Shown here: positions 11,807 through 23,364 of the stretch, in pieces | Position numbering within the stretch: position 1 is the first letter of the stretch | Layout of the letters: each line of letters starts with the position of its first letter | DNA from: Leptobrachium leishanense | Taxonomy: Eukaryota; Chordata; Amphibia; Anura; Megophryidae | Reading direction: 5' to 3' | Length of the DNA: 64,000 nt | Assembly (NCBI GenBank): GCA_009667805.1 | Contig: CM019067.1 | Location: 245,741,721 to 245,805,720, forward strand | Translations under genes and position numbers: made by a program | Notes under the pieces: generated by a model | Seen by the model: the letters and a program-made list of their open reading frames with translations, nothing else | What the model was told of the DNA's origin: nothing | Database searches by the model: none

Positions 11807-12524
11807 TAGTGATGGGCCAAACACCCCGTGTTCAGTTCGCATTCGAACTCGAACACCCAGAAAAGTTTGACCGCGAACTCGAACATAATTCGAACACCAT
11901 GCAAGCTCGTTCAAAAATTAAGGTTCCCTCCAATATAAGGAATATAATAATAAATGGTTTATTAGATATTCAATTAAAACGGGAATATTTTTAACATTGA
12001 AGCCTAGGAGATTCATAAACATTTCCTACTCCTTGCTGGTCAAACATTTCCCACTCCTTGTTGGTCAAATATTTCCCACTCCTTGTTGGTAAAACATTTC
12101 CTTCCCACTCATTGTTGGTCAAACATTTCCCATGGCTGCAAATCACGTTTTAAACATGAGCAAAAGTGGTAAAATTAGCTCAGCGCACAGCGGTGAAATG
12201 GCTCAGCACTCAGCAGTGAAAGGGTTAAAAACGTTTTTTTAAAAATAAAAAAAAATTCGTTGTTTCCTGTCCCCCAGGGTAGTACCCGGTCCCCATACAC
12301 CTTTTATGGCCAATATCTTGCATTTATTATTATATTCTGCGGTAAAGAGTCTCTTTATTTTTAGATTTTTTTAGGATCTTTTAAGTATTTTTTGGAATTT
12401 TTTTGAAAACTTTTTTTTCTCGAACTTTCTGCGAACGTCTCAAAAAGTTCGAAGTTCGCGAACTTTCGAACAGCCGACCTCCGAATCGAACTTCGAACCG
12501 ATTCGAACCGGCAACCCATCCCTA
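11807..12524. mobile_element. hAT-like element with mosaic interior
   Basis: Begins TAGTGATGGGC and ends GCAACCCATCCCTA. Perfect 8-bp target duplications CTCCACAC lie at 11799-11806 and 12525-12532. Both ends are rich in TTCGAA/CGAAC motifs. The interior contains a GTTATTC-family fragment (TTTATTAGATATTCAATTAA), a 25-bp tandem repeat and a TTAA-family right end (CAGCAGTGAAAGGGTTAA near 12210). The element appears to have captured or been invaded by other repeats. Confidence 0.7.
12018..12131. repeat. Short tandem repeat, about 25 bp x 4
   Basis: Unit CATTTCCCACTCCTTGTTGG plus TCAAA, about four copies with small differences, inside the hAT element. Confidence 0.85.
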
Positions 12525-12923
12525 CTCCACACTTGTTGGTGAAATGAGAAATGTGATGGTTAGTTAGTGCAGCATCATCGTTTACTTTATAATTGAAAAG
12601 TGAAAAATATTAATGTTAGAAACAAAAAGAAAAAGTAAATATTTATTATTTTATTTTTTTAACTTACCTGGTCATGTATCATTGGAAAGGCCATGCTCTA
12701 CTTGACCCTGTAGCTGCTATAGAGTCAGAGTCTGATACAGGGGTCCAAATGCAGACACAGTTATCCTTTCTCTGGGCCTTTTCTGAGGCATGGGCCTGGA
12801 GCTGCTGCTCCATCTGCCCCTATGTTAATCCGGCCCTGATAGGGACCCACTGTGATGGAGTACATTGTGGCAGCCTTAAACATTTTGTGATCTCAATGTG
12901 TGACTAAGACCTCTAAAGTCTGA

Positions 12924-14261
12924 TATAGAACATAGTGGAGGGCAATATATATCTATATAGAGTATATTGCACTCCACTGATATGTCCAACCTCCACTCCT
13001 TTAAAAAGGCCCAGAGTAAGCCAAGCTCAATCCTGAGATTAATTTCTCTTTTTCTTTTTTCTTTACTTTTATAGTTTTCTTATAAAATATTGTGCAGTGC
13101 AAAAAACAAAAGAAGTCAAGGATTAAGATGATTTAATAAATATGCTGATTTTATTTTCCCACGTTTCGGCCATTACCTTTGCTATATTTGTATCTCTGGG
13201 TATGATCACCGAGTCGTTTTCTCTTTTAGGGTTATTCAAAGAGAATCGAAAAGTCACCGCACGTTCGGTGACTTTTCGTTCTCTTCAATTCGGCACGATT
13301 TGGCGATCCCATTTCAGCGACCCTGCGGTGTATTCAGCAAGCACCATAGGGCCATCATAATGCAGGGAAAAGTCGCCGCAAACCCGCCGAAAACTCACCG
13401 CAAAACCCGGAGAATGCACACCGAAACCCGCAAGAACATCTTGATTAACCCAGCCGAAAACGCCGGAAAAACCTGAGCAGGAGCCGATCACAGCGCAGAG
13501 CAGCCGCCGGAACAATCCGACACCGCAGACGAATGGAGTGAAAAAAACAAAACAGTTTGCTTGAATGTTTGAAAAGTGAAACGCTGTTTGCAAAGAAACT
13601 ACTGAGCGAAAATGTCTGAAATTTTCATATGAGGTCCAGGGACTGATAGTAAAAGGGCTGTTACAGAAAAAAGAAGAAAGGTTTAAAAAAAATTACAAAA
13701 AAAATTACAAAAATGTTTTGGCGAAGAAATCCCGAAAAATGCTTAAAATATCCCAAAAAAATCTATAAATAAAGAGACTTTTTGCTGCAGAATATTATAA
13801 TCAACGGTTTATTAGATATTGAATCAAAATATATTTTTAACATTGAAGCCTATGGGATTTGCCTGAATAAATCTGCCGCATAAAACCACCGAATGGCAGG
13901 GCAATTCTGCAACTTTACACTGCTGGTTTTTTTGTTCTCTGAATAGCCGAAGCATTGCTTCTCTATGGGGATTTCACTGCCTCCGAACAGGCACTGTATG
14001 TGCAGGCAATTCACCAACATTTGGCGAACTGCCTGCTCTCTGGATAGCCGAATGGCCAAGAAAGGTAACCGAATGCTGATTTTCAGCGTTCGGTTACCTT
14101 TCGGCAGCCATTCAGATCTCTTTGTATAACCCTGTATGTTTTGTTCTGGGGTCGAGTGCTGTTTCCACGTTTTCATATATATACTGTATATATATACATT
14201 TTTATTGATTAAATACACATCATCATGTGTGCAGAGATTTTTGCCACCATACATATACATA
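12924..14261. repeat. Left arm of large inverted duplication
   Basis: The non-inserted sequence (12924-13226 plus 14135-14261) reappears inverted at 25505-27160. It includes CACGTTTCGGCCATTACC, GATCACCGAGTC and the ACACATCATCATGTGTGCAG block, and abuts the same Tc1 end at the same junction. The outer edge carries a small palindrome near 12930-12975. The left arm holds the GTTATTC element 13227-14134; the right arm lacks it. Confidence 0.7.
13227..14134. mobile_element. GTTATTC-family MITE, complete (B4)
   Basis: AGGGTTATTCAAAGAG at 13228 to CTTTGTATAACCCTG at 14134, same orientation as 464-3027. The inverted sister arm near 25600 shows the empty site (TTCTCTATGTTTTGAAAACG in complement), so this insertion is younger than the duplication. 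Confidence 0.8.
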
Positions 14262-14924
14262 CAGTATCTGACAGAAGTGAGCACACCCCTCACATTTTTG
14301 TAAATATTTTATTATATCTTTTCATGTGTCAACACTGAAGAAATGACACTTTGCTACAATGTAAAGTAGTGAGTGTACAGCTTGTATAACAGTGTAAATT
14401 TACTGTCCCCTCAAAATAACTCAACACACAGCCATTAATGTCTAAACCGCTGGCAACAAAAGTGAGTACACCCCTAAGTGAAAATATCCAAATAGGGCCC
14501 TCAGTGTCAATATTTTGTGTGGCCACCATGATTTTCCAGCACTGCCTTAACCCCCTTGGGCACCAAAGCTTCACAGGCTGGCAATAGAGTCCTCTTCCAC
14601 TCCTCCATGACATCGCAGAACTGATGGATGGATGTTAGAGATCATGCGCTCCTCCACCTTCTGTTTGAGAATGCCCCACAGATGCTCAATAGGGTTTAGG
14701 TCTAGAGACATGCTTGGCCAGTCCATCACCTTTACCCTCAGCTTCTTTAGAAAGGCAGTGGTCGTCTTGGAGATGTGTTTGGGGTCGTTATCATGTTGAA
14801 ATAATGCCCTGCAGCCCAGTCTCCGAAGGGAGGGGATCATGCTCTGCTTCAGTATGTCACAGTACATGTTGGCATTCATGGTTCCCTCAACGAACTGTGG
14901 CCCCCCAGTGCCGGCAGCACTCTA
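14262..14924 (-). mobile_element. Tc1/mariner element, left part only
   Basis: Begins CAGTATCTGACAGAAGTGAG at a TA and continues through a long terminal repeat region (TACAATGTAAAGTAGTGAGTG) into the 3' part of a transposase on the minus strand. It breaks at 14924, where an L2-type tail begins. The sequence type is a Tc1 family I know from teleosts, lampreys and frogs. The inverted copy of its end is at 23217-25504 and a further terminal fragment at 27163-27294. Confidence 0.8.
14571..14879 (-). pseudogene. Tc1-like transposase, C-terminal fragment
   Basis: About 102 codons matching the C-terminal third of a Tc1 transposase. Visible features are the HDNDPKH segment carrying the second catalytic Asp, then the WPSMSLDLNPIEHLW segment carrying the final acidic residue, characteristic of the DDE domain of Tc1/mariner enzymes. 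Full-length Tc1 transposases are about 340 residues, so two thirds including the DNA-binding helix-turn-helix region are missing. The C-terminus looks altered (frame runs into RCHGGVEEDSIASL after the conserved block). The copy cannot encode an active enzyme. In intact relatives it cuts and pastes the element at TA sites. Confidence 0.85.
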
Positions 14925-14944
14925 TTATTACTATTTATTATTTA
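14925..14944 (-). repeat. L2-type LINE tail, left piece
   Basis: TATTATTACTATTTATTATT is the complement of the AATAAATAATAATA tail seen at 32280-32297. It is separated from the rest of the tail (15838 onward) by the TTAA element inserted in the GCGCTTAATAAATAA motif. Confidence 0.65.
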
Positions 14945-15837
14945 TTAACCTCTTCACTGCTGAGCCATTTCTCGTCTGTGTGCTGAGCTCATTTTTACCG
15001 GTTTCGCTCATCATGTTTAAACGCGATTTGAAGGCACGTTTTATTATACCACCCAGAAATATTAAATATCTTTCTTTCCGGCAGACTCGGCAGATTCATA
15101 ATATATCATAATTATATGTATACGTCATGTCCTGCCTAAATATTATAACAAAAAATGCAATAAAATTAGATTTTTCTATAATCTACAGCGTGTAAAGTGG
15201 TTTTTTTCACATTTTATCATGCGAGCGTGTGCGATTATATTTTCTATGAGTTGCGCTTGTTAAAAAAATTAGAAATAGGGGACTCGTTACATTTTGTTTG
15301 AGGAAAATTACGTGATTTTTAACAAACGCACCCCATAGAAAAATCGTTACTGCAGCATCATTGTTCACATTATAATTGAAATGGGAACAATATTGCTGCA
15401 TTAATAAAACAAAAAACAAAAAAAACTGTGGTTTTTTTATTATTATTATTTTTATAATTTTTTGTTTTACTTTTAACATGGTCATGTTTGGTATCATTGG
15501 AAAGGCCATGCTCTGGCTGTTCCAAAAAAACATTAACCCCTATCTGCCACGGATCAGGAGATAGGGGGTTCATTGGAAGGACCTCCCCTTCAGGCACCTT
15601 CCCCACAATGGTGGGGGTTGCCTGTAATAGATGTCATCGCGCTGCCGCGATGACATCTATTAGTGCCCACGGCAGTCCCGGATGCAGGGCTGACATCAAG
15701 AATGTCAGCACGCACAGGGGGCACAGCGATCGGCTGGAATCCAGGCAATCGCTGACTGCAAAGGGAGGACGCGCTCTGCAGCCACCGCTTCCTGCGGGAG
15801 GATGCGCTGAGCGCGTCCTCTGCAGTGAAGTGGTTAA
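14945..15837 (-). mobile_element. TTAA-flanked hairpin element (P3)
   Basis: TTAA at 14945-14948 and 15834-15837. Orientation is reversed relative to 928-2584: the AT-rich half comes first and the hairpin half last (GCGCGTCCTCTGCAGTGAAGTGGTTAA end). At 893 bp it is shorter than its sisters and lacks several hairpins. Inserted in an L2-type LINE tail. Confidence 0.75.
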
Positions 15838-15978
15838 GCGCCAACACATTCCGCAGCGCTGTACAAGGTGCAGTGGGTAAAGACAGGACAATTCTACATA
15901 CAGGAGAAGGTCAGTATTGCTGCCAGCAGATACAGGTGGACGTGAGGGCCCTATTACCGTGGGGACTTACAATCTAGA
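15838..15978 (-). repeat. L2-type LINE 3' end, right piece
   Basis: Complement reads GATTGTAAG..., then ...TTGTACAGCGCTGCGGAATGTGTTGGCGC, the same 3' end as 32130-32290 and 44107-44281. Continues from 14925-14944 across the inserted TTAA element. Confidence 0.75.
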
Positions 15979-15984
15979 TGGGCA

Positions 15985-16373
15985 CTCATACATTTTTTCG
16001 TCCAAAAAAATTCCTGATTTTTTTAGATAGCTTTTTTTTTGTAACAGACCTTTTTATTATTTTTTTCATCCAGTATTTTTTTTGCAAACAGCGTTTCAAA
16101 TTTGGCACTTTCAACCATTTTTTTTTACCCCTCCAGTGGCTTTTTCCGGCGGCTGGTCGGCGGCTTCGTTTGGCGGCTGTTCAGTGGGTTTACGGCGCTG
16201 TCCGGCAGGCTGGCGGCGGCGACCGACGGTTTGCGGTGGCTGTCCAGCGGGTTGGCGCCTCTTTTCGGGACCCTGCGGTGAATGACGAATTCACCGCAGG
16301 GTCAGCGAATCGGACTCACCGAAGTGCGATTTCGGTGTCCGTGGCAATTTAGGTGCTCTCTGAATAACCCTGT
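15985..16373. mobile_element. GTTATTC-family half element (B5)
   Basis: Ends GGTGCTCTCTGAATAACCCTG at 16371-16373 and carries the family's GC-rich tract (GGCGGCTGGTCGGCGGC). The other half is missing. No coding function seen. Confidence 0.55.
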
Positions 16374-17026
16374 AAGACTAAATCAGAGATACGTGCATCA
16401 AATTCTGTTATTTATTCTTTTTTTTTGCTCCTACCTTGAAGAAATTGCATTGTCTTGTAGTTATTTGGAACCATCTGATCCTCCAGAGACATCAAAGTGC
16501 CATTAGAGAGTAGTTTGAAGCATGGGGAAATCCGAAGGACAGTTAACATTTGGGTTTCTTCTTTAGTTGAGGTCAACAATCATTCAAAGGAATCTACAGG
16601 TTTTGGTGGATGAAAGGTCTGTGACATAGATGAAATGGAAGGGCAGCATTATCATACATCATAGACCTCTTTCTAAATTCAGAGTAGTAGAAGATATTAT
16701 ACAGAACCCAGAGCTTCCTTTTCTTCATTTGCTTAACAGCATTGAGCAGCTCCTGTACAATCCATTTTGTTTATATTTGAAGAAAGAAAAAGAAGTTATC
16801 AATACGTTTAGATACGTTTAGATAACAGTGACTGGGCTACAAATACGGTAATAAGAAAGCATGCTGATCCTCATCTCACTTGCACTTAATACACAACACA
16901 AAATGACAATGTGAAATGCATGTGTACACTATAAATGAAAATAATCTATGTAGAAGTATTCGTTCAATAAACAACAGGTACACCTACCGATCTACTAATA
17001 AACCAGTGTTTTTGTTTTAAAGCTTT
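16374..17026. other. Unannotated interval
   Basis: AT-rich unique-looking sequence; nothing recognised apart from an 11-bp direct repeat ATACGTTTAG near 16802-16820. Confidence 0.5.
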
Positions 17027-17034
17027 CACTAAGG

Positions 17035-17185
17035 CTGGGGTCAGCAACCTTGACGCTCCAGAGTTTTTGGAACTACATCTTCTACGATGTTGTCTTCCAT
17101 GATGTTGAGCCTTTCATCATGTTTGTTAAGCCTCCTGGGATAGGTAGTTTCAAAACATCTGGATGGTCAAGGTCGCTGACCCCTG
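17035..17185. mobile_element. hAT-like MITE with 8-bp target duplication
   Basis: Ends CTGGGGTCAGCAACCTTGA and TCAAGGTCGCTGACCCCTG; flanks CACTAAGG (17027-17034) and CATTAAGG (17186-17193) differ at one base. A sister, without a clean duplication, is at 48554-48691. 151 bp. Confidence 0.8.
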
Positions 17186-17355
17186 CATTAAGGCTTCCCT
17201 AATACGCTATACTATGACTCTTTCAATATGCAGCCGTGCGTTTGTCCTCCAGATGGAAATGTGTAGAAGGAAAGGCGATAGAATCACCCTTTGAACCCAA
17301 TGTACAGCACTTCAAGGATCAGAAGAAGCAGGAGTATAGAGAACTCCACATCTTA

Positions 17356-18469
17356 GGACGGGTGCACACTAGCGTTTTCTTCTGCGCACTAGCGTGCGTT
17401 AAAAAGGACGCACTTTATGACGGAAGACATTGGTAGACGCCAGACGATGCGTTAATTTTGACGCACGTCGTAAAAACTGAATTTGAGTTGAATGGAAAAA
17501 AAGAAAAAGCTGGGCTTTTGACATTTGACGTACAGCACGCGGCCAACGTTGCGTCAATCCTAGCGCAAAAGCCTTGGGGCTCTATTAACTTCTTTGCGCA
17601 AAAGCACACGCGCAGCGCTATTTTTTTTTGCGCGCAGCGTTAAACTTTAACGCGTGAAAAATAACGGTGGTATTAAAATCCGAGCGCATTTTTTCAGCTG
17701 TCAAAAAATAACACGCGTAAAAAAGACGTGCAAAAACGCACGCGCATTAATGTTGCGCGCAGAAATCGGTGTGCGGACTGTTTTTTTCACACGATTCAGC
17801 CAATCTGAATTAAGAACCACAATTGGCTCCTGTTCAGTTTTTGTGCCTGTCAAAATCAATCTGAGTATATATGCTGCAGCAATAATAAAAACATGCACAA
17901 CTTCTCCATTTTATTGGTTGGGTATGTGTAGAATGTGTAACTATACTTTGCTGTATTTTTTTTTGGGCTGGTGTATTTGGTTTCGGCCAGGACGTTTTGC
18001 CATTAACACCAGCTTTTAAAAGACGTTAAAATTATGCGCGCAAACGTTGCCTGTTAAAATTTGCGCATAGATTGTAATACCTTCCGCATACCAGCGCACA
18101 AACGCATTTGCGTTCACTAGGTTAAGTATAGGACGCGCAACGTACATTACGCTCGCAAAGGGTTTGCACAGGTTCACCCGCGGTAGACGTTAACGCGCAT
18201 TTTTTGCGCAGACATTGTAATACGACGTTCTGCGCAAATGGTTTTTCCCCTCGCGTTAATGCGTTTTTGCGCACACGTTAACGTTTGCGTGAAGAAGTTA
18301 ATAGAGCCCTTGGTGTTTCCATGAAGGACGTCTTCAGCGTGCGTTATGCGTTGCGCACGTACTTCGTGTGTTCTTCTCTCTCCGTGTAATTATATGCTAC
18401 AACGCACGTCATAAAGAGCGTCATAACGCATGCTAATGCACAGAAGAAAATGCTAGTGTGCACCCGGCC
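17356..18469. mobile_element. PIF/Harbinger-like element hosting another (H4)
   Basis: GGACGGGTGCACACTAGCG at the left and CTAGTGTGCACCCGGCC at the right, TTA at 17353-17355 and 18470-18472. About 0.38 kb of its own sequence once 17577-18309 is removed. Non-coding. Confidence 0.75.
17577..18309. mobile_element. PIF/Harbinger-like element nested in H4 (H5)
   Basis: GGGCTCTATTAACTTCTT at the left, AAGAAGTTAATAGAGCCC at the right, TTG at 17574-17576 and 18310-18312. Same family as 4885-5638 and 28053-29235 (shared GATTCAGCCAATC, ATATATGCTGCAGCAATAAT and GAATGTGTAACTATACT blocks). 733 bp, no transposase. Confidence 0.75.
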
Positions 18470-18675
18470 TTAGTGTCCCTCCAAGAGATCTACAACAGTC
18501 TTAACCCCCTGAGTCTTATCAGGGCTTTTTTATTCAGTTAGACTAGTTACCTGCATTATTCTTTTTAACCAGTGTAAGCAGTGTCGTACCGTGCCTTTTC
18601 CCCGCTCAAGGTCATAAGGCTAGTGTGCAGCCTATATGCCAGTGACTAGAACCACAATGGATACAACAAAAGCAA

Positions 18676-19155
18676 GATGTTGTGTGCTCTTCCTCCCATT
18701 AATCTCGGGAGAGGCCACGCGAAAAACTGCCGAAAAAACACAGAATCGATCAGAAAACCCGCTGAATGCATCAGACGATCCACCGCAAATCCTCAAATCG
18801 ATCCGAATAAAACCGACGACCCAACGAACAGAGCACCGATCAGCCGTGGAAAAAAGCCGACAAGCCGATGAACGGGGTAAAAAATAAAAAGCAACGCAAC
18901 TTTTAAAATGTGTTTGCAAAATAGCTACTGCACGAAAATGCCTGGAAATAATATATAAGGTCATATGAATAATAATAAAAAGGTCTGTTACAGAAAAAAA
19001 GGCATTTAAAAAAAAATGGGAAAAAATACCCGAAAAAGTCTGAAAAATGCTTAAAAAAGAGACTTTTTGCTGCAAATGAAAAGAATAAACAGTTGAATAA
19101 ATATTTAAGAAAAACAGGGATTTTTTTAAGATTGAAACCTATGGGATTCAAAATA
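18676..19155. mobile_element. GTTATTC-family half element (B6)
   Basis: GC-rich tract with repeated CCGAA/GATC motifs followed by the A-rich tract with AAGAGACTTTTTGCTGC and GAAACCTATGGGATTC. Both termini are lost; it passes directly into the GGTTAGAA tandem repeat. Confidence 0.5.
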
Positions 19156-19515
19156 GGATTAGAAACTATGGTTGGAAATTAGGGTTAGAAATTAAGGGAA
19201 CAGATTAGGATATGAAATTAGGGTTAGAAGCTAGGGTTATAAATTAGAGGTACAGATTACGGTTGGAAATTAGGAGAACAGATTACGGTTGGAAATTAGG
19301 GCTAGTAGCTAAGGTTACAGATCAGGGGTAGGAACTGAGGTTAGAAGGTAGGGTTAGAAATTATGGGGTACAGATTAGGGATGGAAACTAGGGTTAGAAG
19401 ATAGGGTTAGAAATTATGGGTACAGATTAGGGGTAGAAACTGAGGTTAGAAACTAGAGTTAGAAGTTGTACAAGGCAAGGTTAGAAATTAGGGGTAGAGA
19501 TTAGAGTTAAAAAGT
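19156..19515. repeat. Degenerate GGTTAGAA/TAGGG tandem repeat
   Basis: About 350 bp of imperfect repeats of the kind GGTTAGAAATTAGGG and GGTACAGATTAGGG. Vertebrate telomere-like TTAGGG/TAGGGTTAG hexamers occur repeatedly but are never perfectly tandem. Confidence 0.75.
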
Positions 19516-20139
19516 AGAGAGTGAGAGTGACAAGGTTCCCTGATTCTGCTGGCAGACACAGCAGTTCAAAGGATTCAGGGCCCCTCAAGTCCCCACCCCA
19601 CGAGCTCTTGGTCGTGCCCGAAATGCCTGACCTGTCAGTCTGCCCTTGACTGCACAGCCCTCCCAGTGTGTGTACAAGCTGATGGCTGCAGCTGGGAGGA
19701 GATCGCATCCGTCCTGTCATAATCTTCTTCCTATCAGTCATTGGATTCTCTCAAATTCTGAAATCTGGAACAATCTGGTATTGCTTTGTGTCCCGAGCAT
19801 TCCAGATAAGGACCGCTTATCTTGTACTCATTAAAACCCTTTGGAATACTATTAAACCTACTGGTTACTGTTTGCACCCTGTTTAAAAATAGGCCCGGGC
19901 ATTTTAAAGCGATCAGCCCACTTTTGTCTACTGCTATACAGAAACACAAATACACACACGCTTTGATAAGCACCCCTATACTCAAATCACTGCACATACG
20001 TCTGCACATCCCTATTATATACCTATATGTGCTCCTACACACCCCTATTAAATACCTACACACCCCTAACCATCCCCATACACCTACACCCCCTATAATA
20101 TAGCTGTATGGGTGCCTACAACACCCTTTTTCACCTACC
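19516..20139. other. Unannotated interval
   Basis: No repeat ends recognised. A CA/CT-rich stretch at 19930-20100 contains short direct repeats of CACCCCTA. Confidence 0.45.
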
Positions 20140-20505
20140 AACCAATTTTTTCCTCATTTTGTGTCCCTTTATTTTTATAATTTCCACATTCCTTCCCATT
20201 TTATTATTTCCTAATCCCCCAATTCTATTATTTTCTCATCCCTCACCTAATTTTATTACTTCCTTAGCCCCCGTTTTATTATTTCATCATCCCCCATTTT
20301 TATTAATTATTTCCTTATCCCTCAATTTTATTATCTCCTCACTCCCATTTTATTCTTTTCACATTAATCAATTTTATTAATTATTTCCATATCCCCGCAA
20401 TTTTATTATTCCCACCCCAATTTTATTAATTATTTCCATATCCCCGCAATTTTATTATTCCCACCCCAATTTTATTAATTATTTCCATATCTCTCCCCAA
20501 TTTTA
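20140..20505. repeat. TTTTATTA minisatellite
   Basis: Imperfect tandem units built on CCCCAATTTTATTA and TTTCC. At 20385-20495 a 49-bp unit containing AATTTTATTAATTATTTCC is repeated more than twice almost exactly. Confidence 0.8.
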
Positions 20506-20509
20506 TTTT

Positions 20510-20700
20510 ATTGCGCAGGCTGCATATCGGCAAGCGGCCGCCTGCATCTGTTCTTGAACGTGGCTCTCGTACTCTCATCTGTGCTCCTGCGAGATATTAC
20601 ACATACCTTTACATGATCTAGCGGGAGTGCAGCCGAGAGTACGAGAGCCACGTTCAAGCACACATGCAGGCAGCAGTTTGCAGGTATACTGCCTGCACGA
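20510..20700. repeat. Inverted repeat of about 190 bp
   Basis: CTTGAACGTGGCTCTCGTAC near 20552 is complemented by GTACGAGAGCCACGTTCAAG at about 20639-20658. Short GC-rich palindromes flank it. No target duplication identified; unknown MITE or hairpin. Confidence 0.6.
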
Positions 20701-21290
20701 TAGAGGGGTAAATCAACTAAACGGCTGATTCGGAATTAGAGCAGCCACCCTAGACTACACAGATAGCTCACAGCCTACATGGGGCACCAGCTGACCGGCA
20801 AACACCCGGAACTCCTGATGGTCAGTCCGGGCCTGTGTGGTGTATATATTCTAAATAACTGCTGAATGTGAGCTCCTCTGAATGATAGCATTAATGAATA
20901 TCACAGGCTCATTGTGGTTAGCGTTAATAAATCATTACCCTCTGCCATAAATGTACGAATTGCCGGGTGTACCTAGACACACCCTAATCCCCACCCGAAG
21001 CACTGGCCAGGGCCAGTATGCCACGATGGCCTAGCAGGCCGATCGGCTGCCGCATCCTCCACTTGGCCTGGCAGCCGGGGCTTTGACTAAGCATATTCAC
21101 CGTATTTTTGGCAAAATGGAATCGCTGAAATGTGGCGAAACGCAAAACACAGAAATTTCCGTGCAATTTCGGTGCTTTGTGAATAGATCCTATCCCAATG
21201 ATATATTTTGACTGAATGCATAAATGTACGTCTGTGAGTTTGTCTATGTATGTATGCATAAGGGTGCATACATATAAATGCATATACACA
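20701..21290. other. Unannotated interval
   Basis: No element ends recognised. 21080-21190 has GTTATTC-like vocabulary (GGTGCTTTGTGAATAGATCC) and may be an old fragment of that family. Confidence 0.4.
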
Positions 21291-21299
21291 TTCACATAC

Positions 21300-21963
21300 C
21301 ATGTTTCCCCGAAAATAAGACACTGTTTTATATTTTTTCGGCCCCCAAAAAACACACTAGGTCTTATTCTCGGGGTAGGTCTTAATTTTTCTTGTTATGT
21401 TGGTGTTTTTTTTGGCGGGGTACGTCTGGCAATCACTCCGCCTGTGACAGGAGCCAGCAGTAGAGGAAGCGTTGGCTAAGGCTGCAGTCACACAAGCATT
21501 CTTTGAGCAGAAGGAACGCACCGAGTGCGTCCGTGTGACCACACTTCCCTGCGTGTAGCGTACGTGTAGCGTGCGCGCACGCGCATGAATTGCGTGCACT
21601 GCCACCGGACGTGATTTCAGCCTCCCCGTCAAAAAGTTACGACGGACGCAGATGAGGCTACAAAGTGCGATCCTCCATAGGAGGATCGCGCTTTGTGGCG
21701 CTGAGCACACTAAACGCTCAGCGAGGTGGCCAGACGGGCGTCAGAGTGGAAGGAACGTCTACTCTCACAGACGTTCCTTCTGTTCAAGAACGCTGGTGTG
21801 ACAACAGCCTTATGCGGCTCTGCTCCCTCCACTGCCACCTCGCTTCCTCTGGCGCTGGCATCACTGATTCTCTCCTGCGGCTCTTCAAGTTGCCTTACAA
21901 ATAGGTCTTATTTTCGGGGTAGTTCTTATTTTTGGGGTAGGTCTTATTTTCGGGGAAACAGGG
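21300..21963. mobile_element. DNA transposon with CCCCGAAAATAAGAC ends
   Basis: Left end CATGTTTCCCCGAAAATAAG and right end CTTATTTTCGGGGAAACAGGG are inverted repeats, with the same motif repeated subterminally (21360-21400, 21903-21950). The flanks CACATAC and CACATAT suggest a target duplication of about 7-8 bp, which would fit hAT. Superfamily not certain. Carries the element 21479-21810. Confidence 0.65.
21479..21810. mobile_element. Nested MITE with TA duplication (H6)
   Basis: AGGCTGCAGTCACAC at the left and GTGTGACAACAGCCT at the right, TA on both sides (21477-21478, 21811-21812). It interrupts the CCCCGAAAATAAG element. Termini resemble the Harbinger-like elements 10784-11251 and 1120-1545. 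332 bp. Confidence 0.65.
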
Positions 21964-21969
21964 CACATA

Positions 21970-23216
21970 TACACATACATGTGTATTAACATGTGTGTTT
22001 GAGATTTTGGGTGAACATCCTAATGCAGTAGGCTGCATACGCCTATGCCCGCTTCCTTTGAATAAATATTGATAAATTTCAAAAAGCATTGCAAAAAACA
22101 CTTGACTTATTTGATCACCATAACATATGTGTAATAGAGATGTTACTTTGCAGTGACTGGTACAAATTAAACAAATATTGTCCGGTACACAAATAAACAC
22201 TCATATGCACACCTACAGCAGGAATATGGAATGTATACATTCTTACTAGAACAGCTTTGAAACTATCATGTTAATAGTCAAATTCTGGAAAACAATTGTT
22301 ATGCAATCATATATAAACGCTTACATAAGCTTCCATCCACATCTCTCCTCTAAACACATGTAGTTAATTACAGCACCTGCAGTATCCTGGCTCCAGACAA
22401 TATGTTACAGTAATTATGAAGATCCCCACCAGCGCTGCAGTTATCCGAGACATCCTGACATGATTGGAGAATATTATTTACATCTTGTAAGCACATTTTT
22501 TTCCTGGAGATTTCATTTATAGGCTGCAATATGTGCTGTTACACTGTAACGCCATGAAATATAATCAAAATGTTCCTTTATAAACTAGTGGAAGTGACAT
22601 AACCAGAGAATATATAAACACCAGCATGACATTTTATATCTCTTATCTAGCTCCGATTTGAAAACAATGTCGGAAATGCGTTTATTCTACAGTTGAAGAG
22701 ATCGACTTGTCCTTTCCTTCAAAGTAATGAGATAATTTAAAATACTTTCCAAGGCAGACTCATGATTGTAATAACAGGATTGACAATGTATTTTAAGGAA
22801 TGGGGGTCTTAAAAGTAAGTGCTAGTAAGCTACGCACCTAATCCTGCTTGGGAAATCTGGTTGATGCTCATAAAAGCAATGATATTTGTTCTTACTTTGT
22901 TTTCATAGCAATGTTAATTAACAGTGCTAAGTGGTTGCGTAAAAAATAAAACAAGAAATGTTATCACTGCGCCTTTTTCATCCCAAATAACAAGTGCAGC
23001 TTAACTGTCCTTTTAAAATTTGACATATTTAGTATGTATCCAATTCTTTAATTAAGTACATTTTACAGGGATAATCACTGTTCAATTGTACTCTAAATGT
23101 GTTCCATTCTAAATTTTCAGAATATACCACCAGTTGTATCATGAATCTCTTTAAACCTATGGAAATGATTGGCAAACAAATTATTACCTATTTGGCTGAA
23201 TCTAGCTTTAAGCAGT
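21970..23216. other. Non-repetitive interval, possible conserved noncoding DNA
   Basis: From about 22240 to 22960 no element ends are visible. The sequence mixes AT-rich homeodomain-like sites (GTTAATTACAG, GTAATTATGAAG) with complex unique text. No gene recognised. Confidence 0.3.
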
Positions 23217-23364
23217 GGCAACCTGTGAAGCTCTGTGAACTCCATGCCAAGTGGGTTAAGGCTGCTGGAAAGTAATGGTGGCCACACAAAATGTTGACAC
23301 TTTGGGCCCAATTTGGACATTTTCACATAGCGGTGTACTCATTTTGTTACCAGCGGTTTAGACA

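Noticed and set aside
19156..19515. CRISPR-like or true telomere array
   Set aside because: No spacer-repeat regularity, and TTAGGG is never perfectly tandem; eukaryotic context.
19822..20380. Plus-strand frames of about 90 codons
   Set aside because: Low-complexity CA/CT and TTTTATTA repeats; no conserved features.
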